A stretch of 64,000 nt of DNA from Ephydatia muelleri (Eukaryota; Porifera; Demospongiae; Spongillida; Spongillidae). A program made the translations under genes and the position numbers. The notes beneath the pieces are model-generated. The model was given only the letters and a program-made list of their open reading frames with translations, did not search any database and was not told the DNA's origin. The stretch is from positions 2,614,746 to 2,678,745 of the forward strand of contig JABACO010000024.1 in NCBI GenBank assembly GCA_013339895.1. The letters are read 5' to 3'. Positions 12,391-24,754 of the stretch are shown here, piece after piece (position 1 is the stretch's first letter; the number at the start of each line of letters is the position of its first letter).

Positions 12391-12740
12391 CCTAGCATAG
12401 CCAAAAACATATTCATATCCAGAACAGTAACTAGCTCAGTGACACTTTTGGTGCTTTATCAGGCAGCAGTTCTAGTCATTTGTCACGTGCTTGAATAATA
12501 TAATCATCTTTGTGTTAGAGCCCCCCCAATCATAAATGTCTTCCGCCGCCACTGCTCCCATTGGCTTTATTGGAGCATGCAGTAGAAATGAGCGCTCGAC
12601 GCTGTACTTCCATCAATGTTAAGTTTTTACTCGTTACAAGCAATCCAGGAGGCGTGATAATACCGCTGTCTCTAATTATTAATGAAATTATTCAACTGTC
12701 ACACCCTGACTTTTATTTATATGCGTGGGAGATAACAGCT
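12391..12740. other. Upstream region of the TRIM-NHL gene
   Basis: No repeat or RNA gene recognised. The exon-1 frame remains open upstream to about 12561, so a longer N-terminus is possible; the ATG at 12741 is preferred because the paralogue at 25625 starts at the same position. The promoter should lie here, but no core motif stands out. Confidence 0.4.
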
Positions 12741-15700
12741 ATGGCATCGCAGTTGGATCGTAGCGCTGGAGTTTCAAAGGAACAAGAAGATTCAAATACA
12801 AGGTGAGCAGATAGCTACCCTTTGGGAGCGGGCCCAGTGACGTTCAACAATTATGTGTGGTGATATGTAGACCGCTTTCCACCTATTTGTTCTTCGTCAT
12901 CTCCTTTGTAATGAAAAGGAAAGCACGTATGGTAATCACCTCTGAAATACGGGTATCATGATGCCCTTAAACACCGTTATGGCAGAGATAATGTAGACCG
13001 CTTTCCACTAAATATATGGGACCTCACATGCCTTTAAATGTAATGGTGTAGCCCTCTCCTTTTGCAGATTCCAGCCTTTTCTTCCTTAGCTTCAGGTCTT
13101 TGGCTAGACGTGTTAGGCCATTTTCATCCACAACTTTCAAGGGTAGTACGTTGGTACCACAAAACAACTCTTCTATACTGGTGCGACCCGCCCATTCAAT
13201 AAAGTGGCTATGTTTAGTACGGATCAATTGAGAATACAGTTAGCAGTATAACAGTACAAATAGTCTGGTTGTGTGTCATTCACTGGTACCTGATGAATAC
13301 AGGTGGATAGTGTGCTCCCTCTCTCTGTGTCGTGCATGTTGATGACATAGTTCACACTTTGCCATCAAGGAACTGGTTCAAGTGTATAGCAACATCAGGA
13401 TAAGGTCACCAGTTTATAAATCCTTTCTCTGTGATTCCAGTGCTTCTGTTTACTGAAGTTCTCTCTGATACACTGGGTGTGGCCATGCCTGACATGCATG
13501 GGGGGGGGGGGGGGGGGATGAGATCCAAATTGTTCAAGCACGATGGCTGTTAGTGAAATACTGTTACAAACTACATAACTGATGGGCCCAAGAAAGTACC
13601 ATTCAAATATATTACTTTACCTATGCATGCAGTATTGCTAAAAACACTAATATACATGCATGTATCTATAGAAGGAATTTAAATTTATCAAGCTTCTCTT
13701 TTAATGCACATCCACTATAGTGCTCAGCTGACATGTCAGTCATGTCATGATCAATATCTGGAGCCTTAGGGAACTCCATTGACACTAGATGAGTCGTCAG
13801 AACTGTTGTACTTTATAAGTTTTCAAACTTGGTTTGCCTGGTGCTAGAAACACTCCAAACACTGCGTATGTTTGCTTGCAAATACTTGACCTCTCTGACA
13901 AGTTCGTCTAAGCTACTTGTGAAACCCTAGCTGAGGGCTGAACAGGAAACAATTTGTCACACATTGATCTCAAATATCTGGAAGTGTGGGTTTCTACACT
14001 GGAGTAGTGAGGTATACATCTCCTATTGAACACTGGCAATCCTAAGAATCAGTGCATCTTCCTCCTGGTCCTTGGAACAGGGAATCTTTCCACTGCTTTC
14101 ACCTTGTCTCCTCTTATGCACGTCCAGAATCTCTTCTTCCTTGGGGTGCTCCATTTCTTCATCATGTTCAGGTGGAATGTGTGCTCCCTCTTTCTTGTGT
14201 CGTGCATGTTTAAATCCTCTCTGAATACTATAGTATAGTCTACATGTAGATCCAAAATCTTCATGCATGATGGCTGTTAGTGAAATAATGTTACAAACTA
14301 CAAAACTGATGGGCCCTAGAAAGTGCCATTGAAATTTATTACACACTTTACCTATAGCTACAGTATTGCTAACATATCTATAGGAGGAATGTAAATTTAT
14401 CCAGCTTCTCAATTTAATGCACATCCACTCTAGTGCTCAGCTGACATGTCGGCTGTGTTCTAAGCTGTATAGAGAACCCAGAATTCTTCCATGTCTTCAC
14501 TCTTTCTGTGGTCAGTGTCTCCATACGGAGATAGAGAGGTCTGGGACCAAGCAGAACATGGGGTGTCCTACCTGTCAGAGAAGTATCACCATACCAGAGG
14601 GTGGAGTCAATGCTATACCTCAGAACCTCCATCTTGGCTTTGAAGTGGAGGTGGCTGGGTACATGTCCAAGATTGGCAGTGATGGTGAAAAGTCATGTGA
14701 TGCTTGCATTGATGGAAGCACTGGGCCTGCAGTGGTGTTCTGTTGTACTTGTATTGAACTGCTGTGTGCCTCCTGCTATGAGCACCATAAATTCAGCCGA
14801 AAACTATCTGATCATTTGATCGTTAAATTAGACAAAGAGTCACTGAAACTACTTCCATCCATAATGAAACCCACTAAACACTTCTGTTCCCTACCTCATC
14901 ATGAGAAAGAAGAATTGAAATTCTTTTGTGAGATTTGCCAATTACTGACATGCAGAGACTGTACCCTCGTCCTCCATAAGGACCACAGGATTGCTGACAT
15001 GTGCAATATTGCAAAGGTCCACAGAGATGCCATGAGGGAGGCACTTGTGTGTGCTCAAGAAGTGACCTCAAAGCTGACCAGAGCCATTGATGCCAATGGC
15101 AAGATGGCAGAACAGGTTTATACTTCCAGAGAGAATGCCACACTGATTGTAACCCAAGCCTTTGAACAGCTCCATCAAACCATTGAGGAAAGGAAGAACA
15201 CACTGTTGTCAGAGATGGAGGCCATTTCACTTACCAAGACAACTGCTCTGTCCCTCCAGAAGGAACAGTTGATAAAGATGCAAGATGAGATTGGTCGCTA
15301 CACTGAGATGACCTCCCACATCCTCCAGACCCACACTGTCCACGAGATGGTAGCACTAGGAGATCTGCTACCCACTGAACTGAAGGCCACACTGAAGAAG
15401 GTTGAGAATGTATCCCTCACTCCAAATCAGTCTAGTGACATACATGTGTCCCTCCTACACATCGATTCTCTTATTAAGCAACTCTCTATATTTGGTCATG
15501 TAATGGACTCAACTCCATCTCCATTACAGAGCACATGGTCTTCTGAGTCAGTGGCCAAGGTGAAGGAAAGGTATTGTGTTAAAATGGAGAGCATGACCTC
15601 AAAGGGAGAGAGGTACCCATATGGAGGTCTACAGGTGAAGGCTGAGCTGTCACATGATGGAGCAGTTGTCCCAGGAGAGGTGGAGGACCATGGGGATGGT

Positions 15701-16597
15701 ACCTACACCATCACCCTCACCCCTCAGACTGCTGGTCCTCACCAGCTTCTCATCGCAATGGATGGTCACAATGTACAGAACAGTCCTTGTGACCTTGATG
15801 TGGGAACCAAGTACAGCACCTTATGTAAGCCAGAGCTAGTTATCAAGTGTAGTGGTGGTCCACGTGGTATTGCCATCCATGACAGTGGAGACATCTATGT
15901 AACCTGTTGGGATTATAACTGTATTCATGTATTTGATCAGGTTGGCCAGCTGAAGAGAACCATAGGTAGCTTAGGGAGAGGTGATGGTCAGTTCATAAGT
16001 CCGCATGGCTTATTCATCAAGGGAGATGTGATGTATGTTGCTGATTTTGGCAATCATCGCATTCAGAAGTTGGCAACAGGAGGACAGTTCCTGCAAAAGT
16101 TTGGATCAGGTCAGGGAAAGTTTCAGCATCCAGTATCAGTTATTGTTGACCAAAGAGATAGGTTGATTGTTTCTAATAATGGCAATCACAGTGTAGTCAT
16201 ATTGGATCAATCTGGCACCTGGCTATTGACCATAAATGGTAATGTTACTGGTGGTCATGCTTTCCCGAATCCATATGGTGTTGCCTTGGACCCTCAAATG
16301 AACATCCATGTTGCAGCCTTGGGTTCTAACACCATCAAAGTCTTCACGCCTGAGGGGACCTATGTTAGATCGTATGGGGATGTAAAGAAACCATCTGGAA
16401 TAGTGATTGATAAGGAAGGTTATAGTCTTGTTACTGAGTACCATGGTCGTTGTTTTTCCGTCTTTGATTCACAAGGAAACAAGGTCCACACAGTTGGTAA
16501 TCTATTTGGCCCTCATAGTGTTATGCTAGATCCTAAGAGTGGTAGTGTGTATGTAGCAAACACTGGTGCTAAGACTGTATTGAAGTATTCTGTGTAG
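12741..16597 (+). CDS. TRIM-NHL protein (TRIM2/3/71-like E3 ubiquitin ligase)
   Basis: Two-exon model: exon 1 12741-12802 (20 codons plus 2 nt), GT-AG intron 12803-14433, exon 2 14434-16597; 741 residues. The exon-1 length (62 nt) and both splice sites are conserved in the paralogue at 25625-28404, which supports the model over a start at 14417. Domains in order: RING (about 26-69: CRLC...CLHSFCGQC...CPTC), a B-box 1-like Cys/His cluster (about 109-150), B-box 2 (about 170-207: HFCSLPHHEKEELKFFCEIC), coiled coil (about 215-345), filamin/ABP280 repeat (about 385-485: HGDGTYTITLTPQTAGPHQL) and NHL repeats to the end (GDVMYVADFGNHRIQKL and similar). Members of this family ubiquitinate proteins and many bind RNA through the NHL propeller; function here is inferred. 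It is full length, unbroken, and the best-preserved gene in the window. Confidence 0.9.
13500..13518. repeat. Poly-G run in the TRIM-NHL intron
   Basis: Homopolymer of about 18 G within the intron. The sequence just before it (13300-13500) is partly repeated with changes at 14160-14260, so the intron contains an internal duplication. Confidence 0.8.
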
Positions 16598-17990
16598 TGT
16601 GATGTTTTGTACAATTTGTGTATAAGTTAATATTTGAATACTTCAGTGCAGTAAACTAATCCACAGCATGTGGGTGTACATCATTATTAGCTAGTGTTGT
16701 AATGTCTTACCACATGTGTAAAAGACCTCGAGCAATATTTGTGTGTGTGTATGTTGCACGCTCAAGAATGGCAAAGGTACATTTACTGAATGCATACTAC
16801 ACATGCATAAGGGTGTGCGAACCAGCATCAGGCATGTTTATGTACTCTGTGTCAGCTGTGTGGGGAAATAGAGACTAACTGAAAGTGGTACATAAGCAAC
16901 ATAGCTTTATAGTTAGAGAGACATGCAGAATGATGAGAAGCTGATATGCCAAATAGGAAAGCTTTGTTACATGCTTGTACACTGGCCAGTGTGCACGCGC
17001 CTTACACATGTTGTGGTGAATATATTCTATTTTGGGCCATGTGTATTCATGCACAGTGTGTTGGGTAAGTGTTTACACTGTATGTGTACTGTTAGAGCAC
17101 CAGTCCCTGACAAGATGTATGCTATCTATGAGGACTATACAAAGGACTGATTCATAATGCATGTAAAGAGGATCAATCCTATGTGGGACATTGCATGGAT
17201 CTGCATGCACCTATGTAGAGTCTCAAGTGAGGGCTCAATGTCATGTATGAAGGACCAGTATGTGAATTCAACATGCAGATAGAGTAGTTGTCAAAAAAAA
17301 ATATGTGCAAAAATACAGAGGAAAAACAGAGAGTACAGAAAGTTTGGCAAATAGAATCAGTGATTCCCTGCACAAACATGCACAACAGCAGTTAAATGAA
17401 ATTAAAAATGGAAGCATGGCATTACAAGGAACCTGATGCATGTACAGAGGACCAATCCTATGGGACAGTGCTGTAGCTACATGTACCTATGCATGGTCTC
17501 AAGTGAGGGCTATATGGGAAGTGGACATGCACAAGGAGTAGTTGTCAAAAGGAATACTTGTACAGAGGATGCGTGCAACAATACATAGAGATTAGGTCAT
17601 CAAATCCGTGGCCTGTACAAACATGCAAAACAGTAGGTTAATTAATAAATGGAATAGAATTTTGTCACAATGTTTGTGAGTGTGTGTATCATCATATTAC
17701 CAGACAGGTTTATTGCATGTATACCATACATGGATAACCATCTGGTATGTGCAAGTGTACTGTGTACTTGAGTGTCTGAGAATATGCTATTAAGATGATG
17801 TATACGTCCATGTGTACAACAATGCAAGTGTATGCACAAGTGTGAGCCAGCACTAGCGCATGCATGTTCATGCACTCTGTGTGAGCTATAAAGAAATAAC
17901 AATGTAACAATGAGGCATGTCTGCCACACTGACTACTGTTGCGGGTATTCACCTTCCTTGCACTTGCATCCTCACTTTCCCCCTCTGTTC
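16598..17990. other. Unassigned TG-rich intergenic sequence
   Basis: Short TGCATG-rich sequence with an internal repeat: the phrase around 17155-17300 (CAATCCTATG...CTCAAGTGAGGGCT...GTAGTTGTCAAAA) recurs around 17450-17550. No coding signal was seen. Confidence 0.5.
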
Positions 17991-18018
17991 CAAAACAGGT
18001 AATGACCTTGATCCTCTG

Positions 18019-19420
18019 TCATGGTATTGCTTTTGTTTGACTGGCCTTTTGTCTTCGTCTGAAGCTCAATTTCCCAGGGTCAATGGTTTGGGGATTCAAC
18101 TGTTTGGGTATGACTGGTAAGTTTGTTCGCAATCTTCTACCCATTAGCATTTGAGCAGGTGAGGCTAGATTGTCAATGTCGGTGTTCCGGTGGATGAGAA
18201 GACTCATGTATGGATCCTTATTGTCCTGTTTCACTTTACTGAGGAGCCTTTTCATTATCTGGACATATTTTTCAGCCATGCCATTTGCTTGTGGACAGTG
18301 TGGACTTGTGGTCGTGTGAGAGATTTCCAAATCTTCGATATTCCTCTGATGTATATTGTGGACCATTATCACTTATTATCTGTGTGGAAATGCCATGCCT
18401 TGCCAATATTGACTTAGTGTGGTTTATCACTGACTTGCTACTCAGGTTCTCAAATCCGCTGAATTCCACATATCTATTGAAGCACGTAGTCTTGTTTATT
18501 CCAGGTGAATAAGTCAGTGGCTAGGATGTCCCACGGTCTGTATGGGGTTGGTCCCGGTGTCATTGGTTCCTTTGCATTGGAGTTGCGGCGCATATTGAGA
18601 TAAGTTTCACACTTCAGGATCATGTCACCAATGTCTTTAGAAATGCCTGGCCTATACACAGCATCTTTTGCTCGCTGTAGCATTTGACAACTCCTATGTG
18701 ACCACAGTGTACTCAACTGAGGATGTCCTTCCGCATGTTGACAGGTATTACTATCTGTACTCCTTTTAGGATGATTCCATCCGCTTCAGACAGTTCCTCT
18801 TGAAAATTCCAGTAAGCACGGATATCTTCAGATAAATCAGCTCTATTGTCGGTTCTGATGAAGCCTTGCAACTTCTGAAGTGAGTGATCTGTTTCTGTGT
18901 TTCTTCTGACATTCTGCAGGCCTTTGTCAGTAGCAGAGCTTTTCTCCAGCGCCATGTGTAATGCACATTCCAGATCTTCCACCCGGTCATCACTAGGTGT
19001 GTACAGTATGTGCGCTCTTGACAGGGTGTCTGCTATAACTTTCCAGGTGTGTACCAAAGTGTGTATCATATCGCTGGAGTCGTAGAAGCAGCATCGAAGC
19101 CTTAGTGGTGCTTGGCACAACTGCTTTCGTGTTATTATCTCAAGTGGTTTGTGGTCTGATTCAATGTCTACATGCCTGCCATATATGTACTGGTGAAACT
19201 TTTCAAGTAAAAATTACACAGCAAGTAGTTCCTTCTCTATTTGTGCATATCTGGTTTCAGCACTTGTCATTGAACGGGATGCATAAGCTACTGGTTTTTG
19301 ATCTTGTAGTAGAACGGCGCCAAATCCAGTTTTGAGACGCATCACAGCTGATGACAGATGGTTTGTGAACATCATAGAATGCCAGCACTGGTGCAAGTGA
19401 GTGTCTCTCTGTGACCTTTC
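18019..19420 (-). pseudogene. Ty3/gypsy pol fragment: RNase H to integrase
   Basis: Minus-strand frames in pol order: RNase H start (HKPSVISCDAS, then FGAVLLQDQKPVAYASRSM), RNase H end (VIADTLSRAH), integrase zinc-binding end (PGISKDIGDMILKCETY), integrase core pieces (YRPWDILATDLF; ISDNGPQYTSEEYR; PHCPQANGMAEKYVQIMKR) and a C-terminal tail. At least four frame changes and stops interrupt it. No LTR was identified at the 3' side. Family level is Ty3/gypsy from domain order and motifs. Confidence 0.8.
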
Positions 19421-20560
19421 TGAAAGCTTTCACCGCAAAGGTTGGTGTCTCCTGGCCAACCACCAAGGACCAATCCTTCAAGTTAACCCGAGCCAATATG
19501 GGATCCTTAGCTGTCCAGGCTCTGATAGAGGTTACAGTCACTATTAGTAGGTTAGAGGCGGTCTGAGAGTGCCCTCTTTTGGGGCTTCTTCTACAGGAAG
19601 CCAGGCCATCAGCATAGTGCTGTTCCCTTGCTGATCTCTGCACAATACAGTAGTTGTAGGCACTCAATATCAATGCCCATCTCTGGATTCTTGCTGAAAC
19701 CATGGCAGGAACAGGTCGAGACTCAGAGAACAGATATCGGAGAACTTTGTGATCAGAGTATACAATGAAGTACCTACCCAACAAACACTGGTGGAATCTT
19801 TTTACTCCATACAGTAGATAATCGCCAGGCCCTAGCTCTTTCTCCATTTCGGAATACTTTCTGCTGCATGGGGCCAATGAGTGGGAAGCAAATGCAATTG
19901 GCCTCAGTCTCTTAAACATCTTCAAAGCTGATGCGCCAACACTGCTCCTAATCCATAGGGCGATGCATCACATGATAGCACTAGTCTTTTGTCTGGATCA
20001 AAATGACATGTTGAAGTAATTTGTGACTTAGCTTTTGCAATGGCCCTTGCTGTTATTGTTCACGACGTGTACCTCCATTGTCTCAGATCGTTGGAGGTCT
20101 TTGGCATTCTGCTCGGATAATTCCTCCGTCTGTGCAAGTCCAAAGCCTTAGTAAAGGTAAGATTAGACTCCGCGAGTAGCCTTTGCTGAAGTTTCAGGTT
20201 CCGAAGACCGTACACCAACCTATCCTCAACATAATGTCTAGAGTATCCCCAAACTCACAAAAATTCCGATAGCCTTCTTTGTTCGGCCACGAACTGGGAT
20301 ACACTTTCTGAGTCCTGTTGATAACGACAAACGAACTTAATTTCTTTTTGAACAATGGTTTCGGTGTAACAGGTACAATGTACTCTAGGTGTAATGCATG
20401 GAATGTAGATTACACGGTACCTGGGTAGCGCGAACTCATCGCGCTTGGAGGTAAGGTGTGCTCTACAGACCATGGTACCTACGTGGGTAAGGTGCACTCA
20501 GTCAGGTAACATATAATCTACAGTCCGCGCTGCCTAGGTAGGATGGACTCTGCGATTGGA
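19331..20560 (-). pseudogene. Rearranged gypsy segment, gag piece joined to RNase H, copy I
   Basis: Read on the minus strand: a leader at about 20560-20400, a gag-like piece (YQQDSESVSQFVAEQRRLSEF; then TFTKALDLAQTEELSEQ), then directly an RNase H piece from another gypsy lineage (RPIAFASHSLAP, FIVYSDHKVLRYLFSESRPVPAM), then the RT-RNase H boundary of the element at 18019. Protease and most of RT are missing, so this is a deletion/recombination product. It is duplicated at 21044-22280. Confidence 0.75.
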
Positions 20561-21043
20561 ATTTTGGAATCGGTAATTCATGGCTAGCAATTGCGGACAT
20601 GAATTCCGTAATACGCGTAATAAAATTATTGTACTTGGAGTTCTATGGGTAATTTCTATCAATCGCGCACAGTTTAGTACCAAAGACTTGTAGAAAAGTT
20701 TAAAAACCTAAGTATGATACAGGGACAAATAACACATTTTTTTGTATATCTTCTGTTCTGTAAAAATCTGCCCCCATCAATTTCAAAACGGGGTTTTGTT
20801 TTACTGCACACATTTAATGGCTGGCATACTTTTGATCACTTTTTTCCTTTTCCTATTTTACCGTGTGGACGATCTATTGAGATTATAAAGTGGATTATGA
20901 AGCCAAAGCTATTTGCATATTTATATGTGCAAATAGCATATCTACCCAATGTGCACGTCTAATGTCTAGATTCAAGTATCTAAATTCTAGTACCCCGTTC
21001 AAGCCATAAGTTATTAATAATGAATTAAACGTCATAACGTTGC
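20561..21043. other. AT-rich spacer between the two rearranged gypsy copies
   Basis: No domain recognised. It contains the probable junction sequences that separate the tandem gypsy-derived copies. Confidence 0.4.
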
Positions 21044-22280
21044 CAGTTTTGAGACGCATCACAGCTGATGACAGATGGTTTGTGAACGTCATAGAATGCC
21101 AGCACTGGTGCAAGTGAGTGTCTCTCTGTGACCTTTCTGAAAGCTTTCACCGCAAAGTTTGGTGTCTCCTGGCCAACCACCAAGGACCAATCCTTTAACC
21201 CGAGCCAATATGGGATCCTTAGCTGTTCACGCTCTGATAGAGGTTACAGTCACAGAGCGGTCCTCGTCTGAGAGTGCCCATCTCTCCAGACAAGAAGAAC
21301 TCTTTTGGGCCTTCTTCTACAGGAAGCCTACTAAGGCCATCAGCATTGCTCTGTTCCCTTGCTGATCTCTGCACAATACAATAGTTGTAGGCACTCAATA
21401 TCAATGCCCATCTCTGGATTCTTGCTGAAACCATGGCAGGAACAGGTCAAGGCTCAGAGAACAGATATAGGATAACTTTGTGATCAGAGTATACAAATAC
21501 TGGTGGAATCTTGTTACTCCATAGATAATCGCCAGGCCCTCTTTCTCTATTTGGGAATATTTCTTTTCTGCTGGGGCCAATGAGTGGGAAGCAAATGCAA
21601 TTGGCCTCAGTCTCTTAACCATCTTCGAAACTGATGCGCCAACACTGCTCCTAATCCATAGGGCGATGCATCACATGATAGCACTAGTCTTTTGTCTGGA
21701 TCAAAATGACATGTTGAAGTAATTTGTGACTTAGCTTTTGCAATGGCCCTTTCCTGCTGTTCTTGTTCACGACGTGTACCTCCATTGTCTCAGATCGTTG
21801 GAGGTATTTGGCTTTCTGCTCGGATAATTCCTCAGTCTGTGCAAGTCCAAAAGCCTTAGTAAAGGTAAGATTACACTCCGCGAGTAGCCTTTGCGGAAGC
21901 TTCAGGTTCCGAAGACCGTACACCAACCTATCCTCAACATAACGTCTAGAGTATCTCCAAACTCACAAAAATTCCGATAGCCTTCTTTGTTCGGCCACGA
22001 ACTGGGATACACTTTCTGAGTCCTGTTGATAACGTCAAACGAACTTAAATTCTTGTTGAACTCAAAACGTTGTACAATGGTGTCGGTGTAATAGGTACAA
22101 TGTACTCCAGATCTAATTGTAATGTAATGCATGGACTATAGATTACACGGTACCTGGGTAGCGCGAACTCACCGCGCTTGGAGGTAAGGTGTGCTCTACA
22201 GTCCATGGTACCTAAACAATTACGTGGGTAAGGTGTACTCAGTCAGGTAAAATATAATCTACAGTCCGCGCTGCCTTCTG
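21044..22280 (-). pseudogene. Rearranged gypsy segment, copy II
   Basis: Same order as copy I (gag piece, then RNase H piece ending SAREQSNADGLSRL, then the start of the next RNase H), with many long identical stretches, for example 21050-21185 against 19333-19470. RNase H motifs are better preserved here (APAEKKYSQIEKEGLAIIYG). It is cut at about 21044, right after the second RNase H start, while copy I runs on into integrase. Its upstream end runs into the palindrome at 22141-22485. Confidence 0.75.
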
Positions 22281-22485
22281 CGATTGGAATTTTGCATGTT
22301 GCGATCAGAGTTAACTGATAATTACCGATTCCAAAATTCCAATCGCAGAAGGCAGCGCGGACTGTAGATTATATTTTACCTGACTGAGTACACCTTACCC
22401 ACGTAATTGTTTAGATACCATGGACTGTAGAGCACACCTTACCTCCAAGCGCGGTGAGTTCGCGCTACCCAGGTACCGTGTAATC
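22141..22485. repeat. Large palindrome: 154-bp arms, 37-base loop
   Basis: Left arm 22141-22294 and right arm 22332-22485 are reverse complements with very few mismatches (one seen at the GGTACC/GATACC position). A single diverged copy of the arm lies at about 20405-20555, upstream of gypsy copy I, so the arm is the leader/LTR-side sequence of that element and the palindrome arose by inverted duplication of it. Confidence 0.92.
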
Positions 22486-23200
22486 TTGGTTGTGATAAGA
22501 CGCGGATTCAAAAGTTGGCGGATGCCAATGTGTGGCGAATATCGATATAATACATTCCTAACAAATACATGCAGCACCATGTAATAAGACACTGTAAGAC
22601 CCATAAAAACTATATTGCCTACCCAAGACCCAAGTAAAACAACAATTAGTAATAATAAATATACATGTAGGCGTATTTAAAATAATCATGGGACAAGGGG
22701 AAATGCCGCAACGATGGACATTTCTACATTGTATGTACCGGCTGTTCCATAAAGGATGAAGTACTAGTAGCGGGCGAAGGGGTTGCCAACACAAGATCTA
22801 GCATAGCACTCAGTAGCGAAGTGTGCTGTTTAAGAATTCTTCTTGCTTCACCCAGCCGATAAAGGAACGCATTCTTATCCTCTTGTGAAGCAAAGTTTAC
22901 GCCGAACGTATAAATCGATACCGGTACACCGGTAACGATGTCGCCATCCTTAGCTACCGCCAGGAACTGCATGCAATAACCCATCACGTGTGCACTTTAA
23001 ACAATAGTTTATTGACCATACACAAGCTAGCTGAGAACAAGCTTTATCACATGGCACTGTTGATGCTTGCATGCCTTCATACCCCAGTACATGTACGCCA
23101 TACAGCAATGGTCCATTTTTTTTTGATATAAGGTTGTGCCTAACGGTGTATATCAAGTGAAAACTATGGATGGCATGATGTTAAAGCAAAAACATAATGG
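22486..23200 (-). other. Unassigned; one small minus-strand reading frame
   Basis: The frame at 22987-22724 encodes about 87 residues including SIYTFGVNFASQEDKNAFLYRLGEARRILK, a charged helix-like segment that reminds me of N-terminal regions in invertebrate transposon proteins. I cannot name a family. No other coding signal was seen. Confidence 0.35.
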
Positions 23201-23399
23201 TTGAAATTTCATGATAGACAGGAAAATGAAGTAAAGAAAAAAGATACTGATGAAACAGAAATTCAGATTGGCATGCAAATGGGTAGGAAAGAAGAATCAA
23301 AAGCAGAAGAAATTGTTTGAAGGAAAACAAACAATAGGAATGATAAAGAAGCAGAAACTCAAGATTGCAAGCAACTGGATGGAACACAGAATGACAGCA

Positions 23400-24120
23400 G
23401 TTTGAATAGGGTTTCAGATGAACAGGAAAGTGAAGAACACAAAAGTGAGATAAAACTAATGAAGAGGATGTTCAGTTTGTGCGTGAACTCACTGCTGCAT
23501 GGAATTGGTATTGCCCTACAACACCTGCTTGGAGGAAACAAAAGTGCAAACAATTCTTACTGCCAACTGCCAATTCTAACTCTGAACGTCACAAGAAAGG
23601 AGCATTCGGAGCACCTTTGAAAGTTGATGTAATTGAAGGTGATGGAAACTGCTTGTTCAGGGCAATAAGCTACTAGGTTGCATTGCCTCAAGATCATCAT
23701 GGATTTTTCCTATGTCTGCATGTGGCATATTATAAACTGATGTGTATCAATCTGATTTTTAATCAAGGCATTTTAAACACAACATGAATGTTTCTGACTA
23801 CCTAACTACAAATCAAATGGAAATATCTGGAACATGCACTGTGCCACAGCATTTAGTATGCAGAGTTGTGCAGAGTCTGCATATCAACCATATGCAGATG
23901 GGTATCATTGAAGTGTTCATATGCAGACGTCTGCATATGAACACTTCAATGATACCCGTCTGCATATGGTTGATACGCAGACTCTGCATAACTCTGCATA
24001 CTAAATGCTGTGGCGCAGTGATGGGGAACTGAAGTTGAAGTAATTGCCCTGGCAACTCTATTCAAGACTACAATTGCCATTTATTACCATCCTCCTGGTG
24101 CAAAAGTACCTCTCTGGCAT
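23400..24120 (+). pseudogene. OTU-type cysteine protease remnant
   Basis: Plus-strand text includes a lead-in typical of transposon-associated OTU proteins (WYCPTTPAWRKQKC), then VIEGDGNCLFRAISY, the OTU catalytic Cys motif (DGNC), followed at once by TAG at 23674-23676. After about 100 bases the domain resumes (VSDYLTTNQMEISGT) and is interrupted by the MITE at 23837-24020, then continues in frame (EVEVIALATLFKTTIAIYYH). Family role: removes ubiquitin from proteins. OTU domains of this sort are common in invertebrate transposons, so this may be an element fragment rather than a host gene. The nonsense codon and insertion make it non-functional. Confidence 0.75.
23837..24020. mobile_element. 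Palindromic MITE, CACTG termini, 3-bp duplication
   Basis: 184 bases that are one almost perfect palindrome centred between 23928 and 23929, starting CACTGTGCCACAGC and ending with its inverse. ATG flanks both sides (23834-23836 and 24021-24023). Removing the element and one ATG rejoins the OTU-domain frame. Its termini resemble those of the element at 30102-33958 (CAC-T/G-GYGYSACA then TATGCAG). CACTG ends and 3-bp duplications suggest the CACTA/Mirage/Chapaev group. Confidence 0.88.
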
Positions 24121-24754
24121 CACCATTTCCTTTGTGCTCTGATGCTCACACATCAATATGTATTTATTTGCACAATACTGGAACCAATTTAATCATGTCA
24201 AGACTGGTGTGTAATTTTCCTTTCATGCAATCAGTATGTGCCACATCATGTTTTTTACTAGTGCATTTTTTTCTCTTATACCCGTTTAGCACTGCATTAA
24301 TTATATATTATCTCTTCAGCATCAACTGTTTCCTAATTAATTATAGTATTATATGTGTTTGTAATTTGTAGAAAGAGTAGAGTCCACCTTACCTGGTAGA
24401 GTCCATTCTACCTGGCCTTGTGTTCAGGATGGTATATACTCTAGAGTACAGGATGCCTGCAGGTAACAAGTACTCTAGAATCTACCTTACTGTAGGAATT
24501 AATCAAGAGTCCCTACACCGGGGTATGTACCAACTGGACAATTTCGCTGAAGGACTTGTCCGTTGGCTTGGCAGGGAACACCAAACTTCGGATAAGCTGG
24601 TACGTGCCCCCACCGCATGCACTAAGCAAGACTGCGCGTTGCTTAGCAGGTTCTTAAATGCTATTGGTCTGTGTCTCGATCAGTTAAAGGGTTCCACAGT
24701 GCCAATTGGGACCGCCATCTCTGTATTCCAGTTCACCTCGTCGCCAATGTAGTT
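24121..24754 (+). other. Unassigned; one small reading frame
   Basis: The frame 24420-24752 (up to 110 codons; GLVRWLGREHQTSDKL within it) has no recognisable domain. The phrase TAGAGTCCA-YCTTACCTGG occurs twice at 24378-24415. Nothing else was seen. Confidence 0.35.

Noticed and set aside
14417-16597. TRIM-NHL gene as a single exon starting at 14417
   Set aside because: The first six codons before the acceptor at 14433 are not conserved in the paralogue, which lacks that ATG, while a 62-nt upstream exon with matching phase is conserved.
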